Assembly: GCF_003001815.1 (NCBI RefSeq)
Contig: NZ_PVMZ01000016.1
Span: 62,001 to 126,000, forward strand
Reading direction: 5' to 3'
DNA length: 64,000 nucleotides
From: Actinoplanes italicus
GTDB lineage: Bacteria; Actinomycetota; Actinomycetes; Mycobacteriales; Micromonosporaceae
Below are positions 34,601-43,041 of the stretch, in pieces. Under the pieces are notes generated by a model that did no database searches, was not told where the DNA came from, and was given only the letters and a program-made list of their open reading frames with translations. The translations under genes and the position numbers were made by a program. Numbering within the stretch: the stretch's first letter is position 1; the number at the start of each line of letters is the position of its first letter.

Positions 34601-35554
34601 GTGACGACGCGCTCACGCAGTCGATGGGTCCGCGCCGCCGCCTGGGTGGGGCTGACCGGCGCCATGCTCGCGGTGCCGGCGGCACCCGTGACGGCGGCAC
34701 CGGCCCCCATCCGCATCCTGAGCGTGTCGGCGGAGAACGTGGAACCCGGCGACAAGGTGCGGGTACGGTTCCGCGTCACCAACACCGGGAAGGCAGCCGA
34801 GAGCGCGATCGTGGTCGTGGGCGGCGGCCTGCGATGCACCACCGGATGCCGGGCCGAGCCGAACCTGGCGGCGGGCAGCAGCCGCGACTTCGAGGCCACC
34901 CTGGTAGCACCGGCGGCGAGCCCCGGCGAGGTGAGCGGGCTCAACATCTCGGTCGCCGTGCGCCTCGGCGGGCAGAACAGCTACGACTTCAAGATGGTGT
35001 ACGTCCACGGCAAGGGCACTTCGCCCACCGGCACGGGCCAGGAGCCGGCCGCGGTGAAACGGGTCTCCGGCCGGGTTCGCGACTCCGGCGGCAAGGCCGT
35101 CGGCGGCGTGTCCCTGACCCTCCGGGACAAGGCAGGGCACGAATACCGTACGACCAGCGACCGCAGCGGCCGGTTCGCGGTCACGTCGACAGCCCGCAAG
35201 CCGATCGCCGCGGGCGCCATCACGGTAGTCGCGACGAAGGACGGCTACGACACCGCCCGCACCACGGCCCGAGGCTCCGCCGGTGACACCGTGAACGTCC
35301 GGCTGACCCTGCCCGCAAAGAGCGCGCCGCCCACGACATCACCCGCGCCCGAGGTGTCGGCGAGCCCTCTCGCGATCGCCGGCAATCCGCTGGCGGCGAC
35401 TCCCCCGGCCCTCGAGACCGTCAGCGACGACAGCAGCGCGTCCCTGCCGTTCAAGCTCCTGGGCGGCCTGCTGGTCGCCGTGGGGCTCGGCGCGCTCGCC
35501 CTGATGGTGCTCCGCCGGAGAAACGCCGCGAAGGACCCGCTCAGCCGAGCGTGA
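34601..35554 (+). CDS. Secreted, membrane-anchored protein with CARDB-like and carboxypeptidase-regulatory-like domains
   Basis: 317 residues, GTG start preceded by GGTGGAGGAAA. Signal peptide to about residue 32 (AAPVTAAPAP). Residues 36-140 resemble a CARDB/DUF11-like Ig domain (VEPGDKVRVRFRVTNTGKAAE) with a cysteine pair. About 150-235 is a CarboxypepD_reg-like sandwich (VSGRVRDSGGKAVGGVSLTL). A Pro/Ser/Thr linker leads to one membrane helix (LLGGLLVAVGLGALALMVL) and a basic tail RRRNAAK. The layout is that of a surface-exposed protein tethered at its C-terminus. Function unknown. Confidence 0.78.
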   Translation: MTTRSRSRWVRAAAWVGLTGAMLAVPAAPVTAAPAPIRILSVSAENVEPGDKVRVRFRVTNTGKAAESAIVVVGGGLRCTTGCRAEPNLAAGSSRDFEATLVAPAASPGEVSGLNISVAVRLGGQNSYDFKMVYVHGKGTSPTGTGQEPAAVKRVSGRVRDSGGKAVGGVSLTLRDKAGHEYRTTSDRSGRFAVTSTARKPIAAGAITVVATKDGYDTARTTARGSAGDTVNVRLTLPAKSAPPTTSPAPEVSASPLAIAGNPLAATPPALETVSDDSSASLPFKLLGGLLVAVGLGALALMVLRRRNAAKDPLSRA

Positions 35555-35560
35555 GCCACC

Positions 35561-35592
35561 TGATGCCGAGCCGCTCCGCCCGCTCGGCATCA
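35561..35592 (+). terminator. Hairpin terminator after the surface protein gene
   Basis: Perfect 11-base stem TGATGCCGAGC / GCTCGGCATCA with a 10-base loop, starting 6 bases after the stop at 35554. There is no U-tract, as is common in high-GC actinobacteria. Confidence 0.7.
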
Positions 35593-35599
35593 GCGGCCT

Positions 35600-35710
35600 C
35601 GAGCGGCTGCCATCAACGGTCAGATCCCACAAGGTCCGTCCGTGGACGCCCACCGTCGCCACCGCGACCACAGGGTCGCTCGCATCCGCTACGTGTGGCC
35701 CCACCGTCAC
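35600..35710 (-). pseudogene. Possible WD40 fragment
   Basis: A minus-strand frame reads SDPVVAVATVGVHGRTLWDL, which looks like one unit of the WD40 type found in the protein at 28516. No start or flanking repeats remain. Low confidence. Confidence 0.25.
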
Positions 35711-36133
35711 AGCACCGGCCCCGCACCTTCAGGTGGATCAGGCCACGCTCTTCAACCCAGCCGGGGAACCCCACTACCATCCCCTGCCAGCCGGATTCCA
35801 CGGCTGAGGCACACCCGGCGGACTCGCACTGACCGCGAATGCCCTCCAAAGGCGCGGCGAGCGGTCGCCTCACCACGCGATCACGCCGGGACGGGCACGC
35901 GTGGACGGCAACGTCCTACACCGACGGGTTCCGCCATTGGGCCCATTCCAACTCGGACGGACAGCCGACTACCGCGCTCCGACCGTTGCGACAGAATCCA
36001 GTGACCGCGCGACGGCGCATCCACAGGGAGCCGCCGTCACGTCACTTCCGGTACAGGCCAGGCCGGTGCATGATGGGCACAACACGTGTCGATACGTGAT
36101 GGCGTTCCGGGCCCGACGACGGGAGGAAGATCG
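35711..36133. other. Non-coding spacer before the EAD-NB-ARC gene
   Basis: About 420 bases without a convincing gene. The base composition falls towards the right-hand end. The region probably holds the promoter of the gene at 36134, but I see no clear promoter or operator motif. Confidence 0.4.
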
Positions 36134-39100
36134 GTGGCGCAGGGTTCGATCAAGAAAAATCCTGCCACCGAACTGAGTGATGCGCTGATAACCCAGCTGA
36201 CGGAGATGCCTTTCCTGAGCGCAAAGGCAGATCGACTTCTACTGCTTCAGCTAATCAAGCGCAATCTCGATGATTTTCCAGATATCCGTGACAACGACGT
36301 GATCAGGTCGCATTTCATCGAGATAATACTGGTCTGCCATCAGCAGCCCGGCGGGTTTCGGGCACTCACCGAAGCACTCACCACCATGGCGCCGCACCAC
36401 CCCGGAGTGAAGAACGCGATCGCACTGGTCAAGGGTTCATCTGTCCAGGGACTCATTCCGGATCTTGAGATGCGTCGGATATTTGACTCGCTGCGAAGAG
36501 CCGAGGCCGAGATCGAACCCTCGGTTCCGATGTGGTGGTGGGACAGCCTCGGCAAGGCCTCGATGAGCGTGCCGGCCGACACGCCCACGCTCGCGGAGGC
36601 ATTCGGCCGGCTCTGTGCCGGGCCTGCCCGCGAACCCGGGATACCGCCCGCTCTACGGCTGGTACGGCATGTCGCCGAGCTGGCTACCGGTCAGCTGAGG
36701 GCGGAACTCGATCAGTGGGCGCGCAGTCTGGCCGATCGGCTAGAAGTGGACTCCGTAAACCCGTCCGGGTCGACTCTCTTGTCGGCTGCCGTGACCCTGC
36801 CGACCGACGTCGGCACCAGCGTTGACCAGCCTGAACATCCACCTCACCAGCCCGATGATCACCAGGGTGACAAACGTGCTCAAACTGCTATCATCCCGGC
36901 GGACAGCGATAAGTCGGGCGATACTGGGGCGAACGGACTGATGAGGGCGGAGCACAACATTCCTCTCGAGGAGCGAACGGACCTTGTTGACAGCGACGCG
37001 AGTCCCCTAGGAGTAGCGATGCCCGCCGTCGCCCCGACGCAGATACCGGCGCCGCTCCCCAAAGTCTGGGGCGATATCCCTCAGAAGAATCCGAATTTCA
37101 CCGGCCGGGAAGCACTTCTCGAAGAACTGCACGAGAAACTCTCCCGTACCCATCAGACCGCGGTTCTGCCACAGGCGCTCCACGGAATGGGCGGTGTCGG
37201 AAAATCACAGGTCGCCGTTGAATACGTCCACCGCAACAGCGCTTCTTACGATTTGATCTGGTGGATTCCGGCACAGCAGGAAAGCCAGATCCGGACCTCT
37301 CTCACCCAATTGGCGCTGCGGCTCGGCCTCGATGTCAGCCCCGAGGCGAGCATCGCGGTGCCCGCGGTGCGGGAGGCATTGAGCAACGGCAGCACCGGCT
37401 ACCGCAACTGGCTGCTCGTCTTCGACAACGCCGAGACGCCGCAGGAGGTGTTGAAATACTTCCCCAGCGGTGGCGCCGGCAAGGTACTCGTCACCTCCCG
37501 GGATCTCGACTGGTCTCGGGTGACCCGCTCGATCGATGTCGACGTGTTCACCCGCGAGGAGAGCAAGACCTTCCTGCTCGGACGTAATCCTGAACTCACC
37601 GACGAGGCCGCCGACCGGCTGGCCGAAGCACTCGGCGACCTGCCACTGGCCATCGAGCAGGCGGCAGCGTGGCGGGCCGCCACCGGTATGCCGGTAGCGG
37701 ATTATCTTGCACTGCTGGAACAGCGGCGTATCGAGATCCTCGAGGCATCGCCCTCACCGGACTACCCGGATTCCGTAGCGGCCGCCTTCCAGCTGTCGCT
37801 CGACAAGCTCAAGGCGGTCAACCCCGCAGCGTTGCAGATGCTGCAGGTCTGTTCGTTCTTCGCACCCGAGCCGATCTCGCGTGAATTCTTCGCCGGTTCC
37901 CCCGTCGCCCAGATCACCGATGAACTCGACGAGATGCTCAGCGACAGCCTGCCGCTCAGCCGCGCCATCCGCGACATCAACCGGTACGCCCTGGCCAAGA
38001 TCGACCACCAGCGCGACACCTTGCAGATCCACCGCCTCGTGCAGGCCGTGCTCATCGGCCGGATGACCGCGGACGAGCGTCTCGTGATGCGCAAGGGCGC
38101 ACACACGCTGCTCGCCAACAACAAGCCGAGCGGCCCGAACCGCCGCGCCGACTGGCCGCGCTATCAGGCTCTGCAGCCGCACGTCGTGGTGTCGCGAGCG
38201 GTGGAGTCTCCTGACCCGCGGGTGCAGCAACTGGTCGAGGGCATCGTGAAGTTCCTCTATTACTGGGGCGACCACGCGGGCAGCGAAGCGCTGGCCGAGG
38301 AAGCCCTGGAATGGTGGCGCAAACTGAACGGACCGGCCGCGCAACGGACGCTCGAAATGGCGCGCTGGCTGGCTTGGATGCGGCGCAAGAACGGCAAACA
38401 CGCTGCCGCGCGAGACCTGAACAGCCATACTTTTGCCCTTTACCAGGAGCATTTCGGGGACCACGACGAAGGTACCCTCAATGCGAAGTACGCCGTCGCC
38501 ATCGGTTTGCAGGACAGCGGCGAATTCACTGAAGCACACGAACTCGTCCAGCAGACACTCGACGTCGCCCGCGTCGAATTCACCGCCGATGATCCGACAA
38601 CGCTGATCTTCGCTCACGCCCTGGGCGTGAGCCTGCGCCTGATCGGCGACTTCAAGGCCGCCCGGGTTCTGGACGAGGACACCCTGCAGCGTCGTGAGAT
38701 CGTGCTCGGCAGCAATGACCCGGAAACCCTGAACACCCTCGCCGGCCTGCTCATCGATCTGCGCGAGGGCGGTGACTTCGTGGAGACGCTGCCCCGCTTC
38801 AACGACTACTACCGCCGGACGTTCGAGAGTTTCCACCAGGACGCGCCGCCCACCCTGCAGGCGGCCCGATATCTGGCCATCTCGCTGCGCAAGGCCGGTG
38901 ACCACCCCGGCGCCCGGCGACTGGCCAGGGACACCCTGGACCGTTACCGGCGACGTTACGGCGACGACTTCCCGGAGACGATCGCGACGGCGGTCAACTA
39001 TGCCATCGATCTACGGCAGGCCGGCGAATTGGAGGAGTCCAAGAGCCTGGCCACCGACACTCTCCGGCGATACCAGCAAATGTTCGGTCCGCGGCACTCG

Positions 39101-39541
39101 CACACCCTCAGTGCACGCACCAACCTCGCCATCGTCTATCGGCTGAGCGGTGAACCCGAGGTCGCGCACCAGCATGACCACGAGACTCTGGAAATCCTCA
39201 CCGACACACTCGGCCCGGATCACCCGGTGACGCTCACGTGCGCCACCAACCTGGCAAGCGACGCGCACGCCCTGGGCCGCCTTCAGGAGGCGTACGAACG
39301 CGACACCGAGACCTTGACCCGGTCGGAGCGAGTACTCGGCCGCGACCATCCATCGACGCTCGCCGTCGGGGTCAACCTCGCGCTGGATCTCCGCGCCCTC
39401 GACCGGCCCGCCGAGGGCGACCGGATCCTCTCGGGCACGCTGACGTTGATGCGGGCCAAATTGGGCGAGCAGCACCCCGCCACCCTCAACGCGCTGCGCA
39501 GCATCCGGGCTGACTGCGACATCGACCCGATGCCGTCCTGA
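36134..39541 (+). CDS. EAD-NB-ARC-TPR protein, FxsT-like (FxSxx-COOH system)
   Basis: 1135 residues from GTG 36134 (GGAGGAAG upstream). Residues 1-95 (LSDALITQLTEMPFLS, CHQQPGGFRALTEAL) resemble the effector-associated domain 2 (EAD2) helical adaptor. After a linker, VWGDIPQKNPNFTGRE and ALHGMGGVGKSQVAVEY (P-loop about 351) mark an NB-ARC NTPase as found in FxsT proteins of FxSxx-COOH peptide systems, with an MHD-like IHRLVQ near 630. From about 740 to the end are TPR_12 repeats (GDHPGARRLARDTLDRYRR type). EADs recruit effectors bearing matching EADs, and the phosphorylase at 39889 carries one. The first 400 bases are clearly less GC-rich than the surroundings, hinting at transfer. Confidence 0.85.
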   Translation: MAQGSIKKNPATELSDALITQLTEMPFLSAKADRLLLLQLIKRNLDDFPDIRDNDVIRSHFIEIILVCHQQPGGFRALTEALTTMAPHHPGVKNAIALVKGSSVQGLIPDLEMRRIFDSLRRAEAEIEPSVPMWWWDSLGKASMSVPADTPTLAEAFGRLCAGPAREPGIPPALRLVRHVAELATGQLRAELDQWARSLADRLEVDSVNPSGSTLLSAAVTLPTDVGTSVDQPEHPPHQPDDHQGDKRAQTAIIPADSDKSGDTGANGLMRAEHNIPLEERTDLVDSDASPLGVAMPAVAPTQIPAPLPKVWGDIPQKNPNFTGREALLEELHEKLSRTHQTAVLPQALHGMGGVGKSQVAVEYVHRNSASYDLIWWIPAQQESQIRTSLTQLALRLGLDVSPEASIAVPAVREALSNGSTGYRNWLLVFDNAETPQEVLKYFPSGGAGKVLVTSRDLDWSRVTRSIDVDVFTREESKTFLLGRNPELTDEAADRLAEALGDLPLAIEQAAAWRAATGMPVADYLALLEQRRIEILEASPSPDYPDSVAAAFQLSLDKLKAVNPAALQMLQVCSFFAPEPISREFFAGSPVAQITDELDEMLSDSLPLSRAIRDINRYALAKIDHQRDTLQIHRLVQAVLIGRMTADERLVMRKGAHTLLANNKPSGPNRRADWPRYQALQPHVVVSRAVESPDPRVQQLVEGIVKFLYYWGDHAGSEALAEEALEWWRKLNGPAAQRTLEMARWLAWMRRKNGKHAAARDLNSHTFALYQEHFGDHDEGTLNAKYAVAIGLQDSGEFTEAHELVQQTLDVARVEFTADDPTTLIFAHALGVSLRLIGDFKAARVLDEDTLQRREIVLGSNDPETLNTLAGLLIDLREGGDFVETLPRFNDYYRRTFESFHQDAPPTLQAARYLAISLRKAGDHPGARRLARDTLDRYRRRYGDDFPETIATAVNYAIDLRQAGELEESKSLATDTLRRYQQMFGPRHSHTLSARTNLAIVYRLSGEPEVAHQHDHETLEILTDTLGPDHPVTLTCATNLASDAHALGRLQEAYERDTETLTRSERVLGRDHPSTLAVGVNLALDLRALDRPAEGDRILSGTLTLMRAKLGEQHPATLNALRSIRADCDIDPMPS

Positions 39542-39579
39542 CCGCCCCCGCGACAGCCCGGCCCGATGGGCGGTTCCGG

Positions 39580-39759
39580 TCAGTCGACACGTCCGGGTGG
39601 ACCGTTCCCGCCGAGATTCGCGCGGGGGCGGTCGACCTGCCTCAGAAGGGTCTTCACCGAATCTGCCAGCACGGATTCATCGCATCGGTACAGCATCGCG
39701 AGAGAGAGCCTGGAAAGATCAATCAGATCGGTCTCGACATCGCCCGGAGAAAGATCCAC
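39580..39759 (-). CDS. FxsA-like RiPP precursor peptide
   Basis: 59 residues, GTG at 39759 with a perfect AAGGAGG 9 bases upstream. The leader-like part ETDLIDLSRLSLAMLYRCDE then SVLADSVKTLLRQVDRPRAN fits the FxsA (FxSxx-COOH) precursor pattern, with TDLxDLSxLSLAxL followed by D-x-x-LAxxxxxLL and a conserved RP. The C-terminal core is LGGNGPPGRVD, which lacks the Phe-x-Ser end that names the family and has no aromatic residue for cyclophane formation. It lies tail to tail with the FxsT-like gene and 1.3 kb from an HExxH modification protein. It is too short for default gene calling. Confidence 0.75.
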   Translation of the reverse strand: MDLSPGDVETDLIDLSRLSLAMLYRCDESVLADSVKTLLRQVDRPRANLGGNGPPGRVD

Positions 39760-39888
39760 TGAGCGATTCCTCCTTGCGCCCGGATGTCATTTACCTATCC
39801 ACCAGCATCACTAAACCATACCGAAGGGGATGCGGTTCGGTAAATTTCCCCCTGTACTTCGTCATGATGGCATGCCACCCTGGCTGAC

Positions 39889-41058
39889 GTGGCAGTTCCG
39901 CCGGGTGATGTTTCGCCGAATTCCGGTTCGCTCCGAGTAGATCCAGCTCAGGTCACCATCGGTGTCATCACCGCGATCAGCATAGAGACGCTCGCGATCG
40001 AAAAGGCCATGAAGGTCGCCCTCGCACGGTTTCCCGGTGACGACCGCCCGTACCGTGTGGGTCTCGTGCCCAGCAGCGAACAGTCCCGGCCCCACGTCGT
40101 GGCGGTCGCGCAGCAGACCTCGGACGGCACCCGTAACGCGGCCTGGCTCTGCGGCCACCTTCCGCACATCTTTCCCAACCTCCGCGCAATTCTGATGTGC
40201 GGCATAGCCGCCGGCGTCCCGTCGATCGAACCCGGCTGGGACATCGCCCTGGGCGACATCGTGGTGGCGACCGAAGTCATCGACTACCGCCACGAGCACC
40301 GGGTCGACGGACACGGGTCGATCCGCGGCACCGTCCGCCCGCCCGCCGCGCAATGGATGAACGTGGACCATCTGGTGGCCGCGCAGGAGATGGACGGCCG
40401 GCCGCCGTGGCTTCCCACACTCGAGGCCGCGGCCGCGGAGGAACCGTTCCGCCGGCCGGACGGACCGGGCGTACCCCGGGTCCATCGTGCCCGGGTCGGC
40501 AGCGCGGACCTGTTGCTGCGCGACGCGGTGCTCCGTGACGGCCTCGCCCGTGAGCACCGTCTGGCCGCCTTCGAGATGGAGGGCGCCGGGGTGGCGATCG
40601 GCGCCCACCTCGGTGACCGATCCTGGTACATGGTTCGCGGCGTCGCCGACCACGGCGACGATTCCAAGAACGACGACTGGCATCCGTACGCCTCCCTGGT
40701 CGCCGCGTGCTATCTGCAAGCGGTCCTCGCGCGGTGTCCCCCGTTCATTCCGCCCGGGGGATCGCGGGAACTGCCGGGCGCGGACCGGCTCGCGGTGATG
40801 ACGGACGCTCTGGTCGCGCTCCGAGTCATGCGCAACGACCGGTACACGGTTCTGGAGCAGCTGCCCGGATGGATGCGTGAGCAGATCCGCGAGAACTCCC
40901 TTCCCCGGCTGCACGTGGTGGAGACGATCACCGCGCTCGAACGCCTCCCTGGTGGGCTCGACGCCCTGGTCGCAGCCCTACTGCGCACTTTGGGCGGCAG
41001 CTCACCGGACTTCGTGGAAGTCGAGCAGATCCTGCGCGCCAACTGGAAGCAGCAGTGA
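39889..41058 (+). CDS. Nucleoside phosphorylase-family protein with C-terminal effector-associated domain
   Basis: 389 residues. Residues about 22-285 are a PNP_UDP_1 (purine nucleoside phosphorylase/MTA nucleosidase) domain: IGVITAISIETLAIEK, ILMCGIAAGVP, GDIVVATEVIDY, AAFEMEGAGVAI and VRGVADHGDD with the catalytic Asp. Residues about 300-385 are an EAD2-like helical domain (LVALRVMRNDRYTVLEQL, TALERLPGGLDALVAALLR). Such fusions are described as effectors in NTPase-centred conflict systems, where the enzyme would destroy a nucleotide or nucleoside pool on infection. The likely hub is the EAD-NB-ARC-TPR protein at 36134. Its end overlaps the next gene tail to tail by 57 bases. The start codon choice is uncertain. 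Confidence 0.88.
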   Translation: MAVPPGDVSPNSGSLRVDPAQVTIGVITAISIETLAIEKAMKVALARFPGDDRPYRVGLVPSSEQSRPHVVAVAQQTSDGTRNAAWLCGHLPHIFPNLRAILMCGIAAGVPSIEPGWDIALGDIVVATEVIDYRHEHRVDGHGSIRGTVRPPAAQWMNVDHLVAAQEMDGRPPWLPTLEAAAAEEPFRRPDGPGVPRVHRARVGSADLLLRDAVLRDGLAREHRLAAFEMEGAGVAIGAHLGDRSWYMVRGVADHGDDSKNDDWHPYASLVAACYLQAVLARCPPFIPPGGSRELPGADRLAVMTDALVALRVMRNDRYTVLEQLPGWMREQIRENSLPRLHVVETITALERLPGGLDALVAALLRTLGGSSPDFVEVEQILRANWKQQ

Positions 41059-42831
41059 CGGAACGTTGTCGCCCAGCGAGCGGGCCACGATGATCGGGTC
41101 GGCGTCCAGGCCGTCGGCGCGAAGCTCGGCGCACACCGCGTACACCCACTCCGGACGGGCCCGCAGCAGGCGGTCCGACGTGGTCAGACTCAGGCCTGAC
41201 CACGAGTGCGGGTCGCCGGGTTCGGCCGCGACGCCGCGCCGGTAACTCTCGTACGCCGATCCACCGTCACCGGCCAGCAGCGCCGCCTCCGGGGTGACCG
41301 GGCCGGGGCCGCCGCCACGCCCGGCGACGTGCCGGCGGGCCGCCGCGGGCCAGGCCAGCGACCAGAAGTCCGCAGCCGCGCCGGGCACCACCGCGGTCCG
41401 CGGAGTGAACGCCGCCGGCGTCCCCGTCCGCCAGGCGCCGGCCAGCAGTTTCACCTGGCCGGCGTCGGGTCGCACGAAACGCAGTCGCCACTCGGCCCGG
41501 TGCGCCGCGCACACGAGGTTCGCGGCCTCCGAAGCCACCGGGTCCACCTCCTCGGCCGGCCAGTCCCGGGAACGGCTCGCGAGCCCTTCGACCAGCCTAC
41601 GACCGACCGCGGTCAGGCTCGGCGACCCGCTCAGGGTTGTCAGAACCTCTTGAACCTGGGCCCAGGCGTACGCGAACTCGAAATCGACGATCCGCCGATA
41701 CAGCCCTGACGAGACCCGTCGGCGCAGGCGCCAGAAGTCGGCGATGCCGAAGAACGCGTACAGCCCTTGAAGAAGGCCGGCCACCGGCCGGGGGTCGTCA
41801 CGCCATGGTGCGTGGTGGACCGGGTCGCCGTCGTACTCCGTCAACGGCAGCAGGTGTAGCAGGCCGCCTAGTTTGATGTGCTGAAACTCGTGCACGAGCG
41901 ACACTGCCAGGTCGACCTCGTCGGCCGGCGGCGAGACCAGCACACTGCCGAACGCCTCCCCGCTGGACGCGCTGCGGGTGATCCCGAACTCGTCCACGGG
42001 CAGCGGCACCAGACTGACGACCCCCTCGGCGATCGCCCGTGCTGTCACGGGGTGGTCACGGCACAGCAGCTGCCAGGCGCCCACCAGCAGATTCCGCCAG
42101 CGATCCACCGACTCGGCGTCCAGCCGGTCCGCACCGACCGGATCCGCCAGCTCCCGGAAGGGGTCGAGATCGTCCAGGAACACCGAGAAAGCCGGGCAGT
42201 CACGGCCGCCCGTCAACCGGCGCAGTGGTGACCACCCAGCGATCTCACGATCAAGATCGGTTTCGGCGGGTACGACCACCGCGCGGCCGCCGAGCCTCAA
42301 CCTGATCTCCCCCGCGGCGCACTCGGCGTCGGCCACCGCCACACCGCCGTCGGCCAGGTGGGCCAGGCCCAGCATCGGCAGCATCACCGCACCGTCGCGA
42401 ACCGGCACCGAGGTACGCCATGACCGGCCCGACCTGGCGTTGGCAACGAGAGCGAGCGTGTGCACGGCACCGGCATCCACCCACAACTCCGTACGGGCAT
42501 CGGTCCGGCCCCGCTTACGGCGCAGCGCGTACGCCGCCCAGGAACCGACCTGCGGATGCAGCAGCAGAGGCGCGACCGCGGCCGGATCGGTCTCCTCGGC
42601 AGCCGCCCACGCCGACCAGGCGAGGGCCGCGGGTGGCAGTGGGCCCATGTCAGCGGGGTCGGACAGCGCACGCCGCACCGTGTCGAGCAGGAGCATCCGG
42701 CGGCTTCGCTGGCCCTCCCAGAGCGTCCGGACCGTCTCGGGCCCACCGCCGCCCGAACACAACTCGTCGAGCTGGTGGGCGGGAATCCGATGGTGGAAGA
42801 GGTCGAAGCCGTAGTCGGCGTCGTACGCCAC
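41002..42831 (-). CDS. HExxH-motif peptide modification protein (alpha-ketoglutarate peptide beta-hydroxylase-like)
   Basis: 609 residues from GTG 42831 (GGGAGG 5 bases upstream). SLVHEFQHIKLGGLLHLLPL carries HEFQH (H314, E315, H318) and the following hydrophobic stretch typical of the HExxH domain fused to FxsB radical SAM maturases. YDADYGFDLFHHRIPAHQLD at the start and DFWRLRRRVS later also fit that family. Here the domain stands alone, with no radical SAM part. Related proteins use iron and alpha-ketoglutarate to hydroxylate RiPP residues at the beta carbon. The adjacent FxsA-like peptide is the obvious substrate candidate. Activity is inferred. Confidence 0.82.
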   Translation of the reverse strand: MAYDADYGFDLFHHRIPAHQLDELCSGGGGPETVRTLWEGQRSRRMLLLDTVRRALSDPADMGPLPPAALAWSAWAAAEETDPAAVAPLLLHPQVGSWAAYALRRKRGRTDARTELWVDAGAVHTLALVANARSGRSWRTSVPVRDGAVMLPMLGLAHLADGGVAVADAECAAGEIRLRLGGRAVVVPAETDLDREIAGWSPLRRLTGGRDCPAFSVFLDDLDPFRELADPVGADRLDAESVDRWRNLLVGAWQLLCRDHPVTARAIAEGVVSLVPLPVDEFGITRSASSGEAFGSVLVSPPADEVDLAVSLVHEFQHIKLGGLLHLLPLTEYDGDPVHHAPWRDDPRPVAGLLQGLYAFFGIADFWRLRRRVSSGLYRRIVDFEFAYAWAQVQEVLTTLSGSPSLTAVGRRLVEGLASRSRDWPAEEVDPVASEAANLVCAAHRAEWRLRFVRPDAGQVKLLAGAWRTGTPAAFTPRTAVVPGAAADFWSLAWPAAARRHVAGRGGGPGPVTPEAALLAGDGGSAYESYRRGVAAEPGDPHSWSGLSLTTSDRLLRARPEWVYAVCAELRADGLDADPIIVARSLGDNVPSLLLPVGAQDLLDFHEVR

Positions 42832-43002
42832 AGAGCCTCCCTGGCAGACTCGCCGTGTCCGCATGGACACTCTTCGTTGAATCTAAGGGGTATGTAAAGG
42901 CGGAACCCATCGGCCGACTCGACTCCCCCGGCCGAGTCCGGTGGCGACCGTGAAAAAGCAGGCGCCCGCTGCGTTGAGGTAGACAGGAGGGCAGTGCCCG
43001 CT

Positions 43003-43023
43003 CAGCTCCAGTCGCTGGAGCTG
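43003..43023. promoter_or_regulatory. Perfect palindrome upstream of the ECF sigma factor gene
   Basis: CAGCTCCAG-TCG-CTGGAGCTG: 9-base arms and a 3-base centre, 18 bases before the GTG at 43042. It could be a transcription-factor operator or an RNA hairpin close to the ribosome site. The regulator is unknown. Confidence 0.5.
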
Positions 43024-43041
43024 GAGCGTCCATAGTGAGAG

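Noticed and set aside
39819..39842. Inverted repeat TACCGAA / TTCGGTA upstream of the phosphorylase gene
   Set aside because: Only 7-base arms with a 10-base gap. It could be a weak terminator or operator, but chance is a fair explanation.
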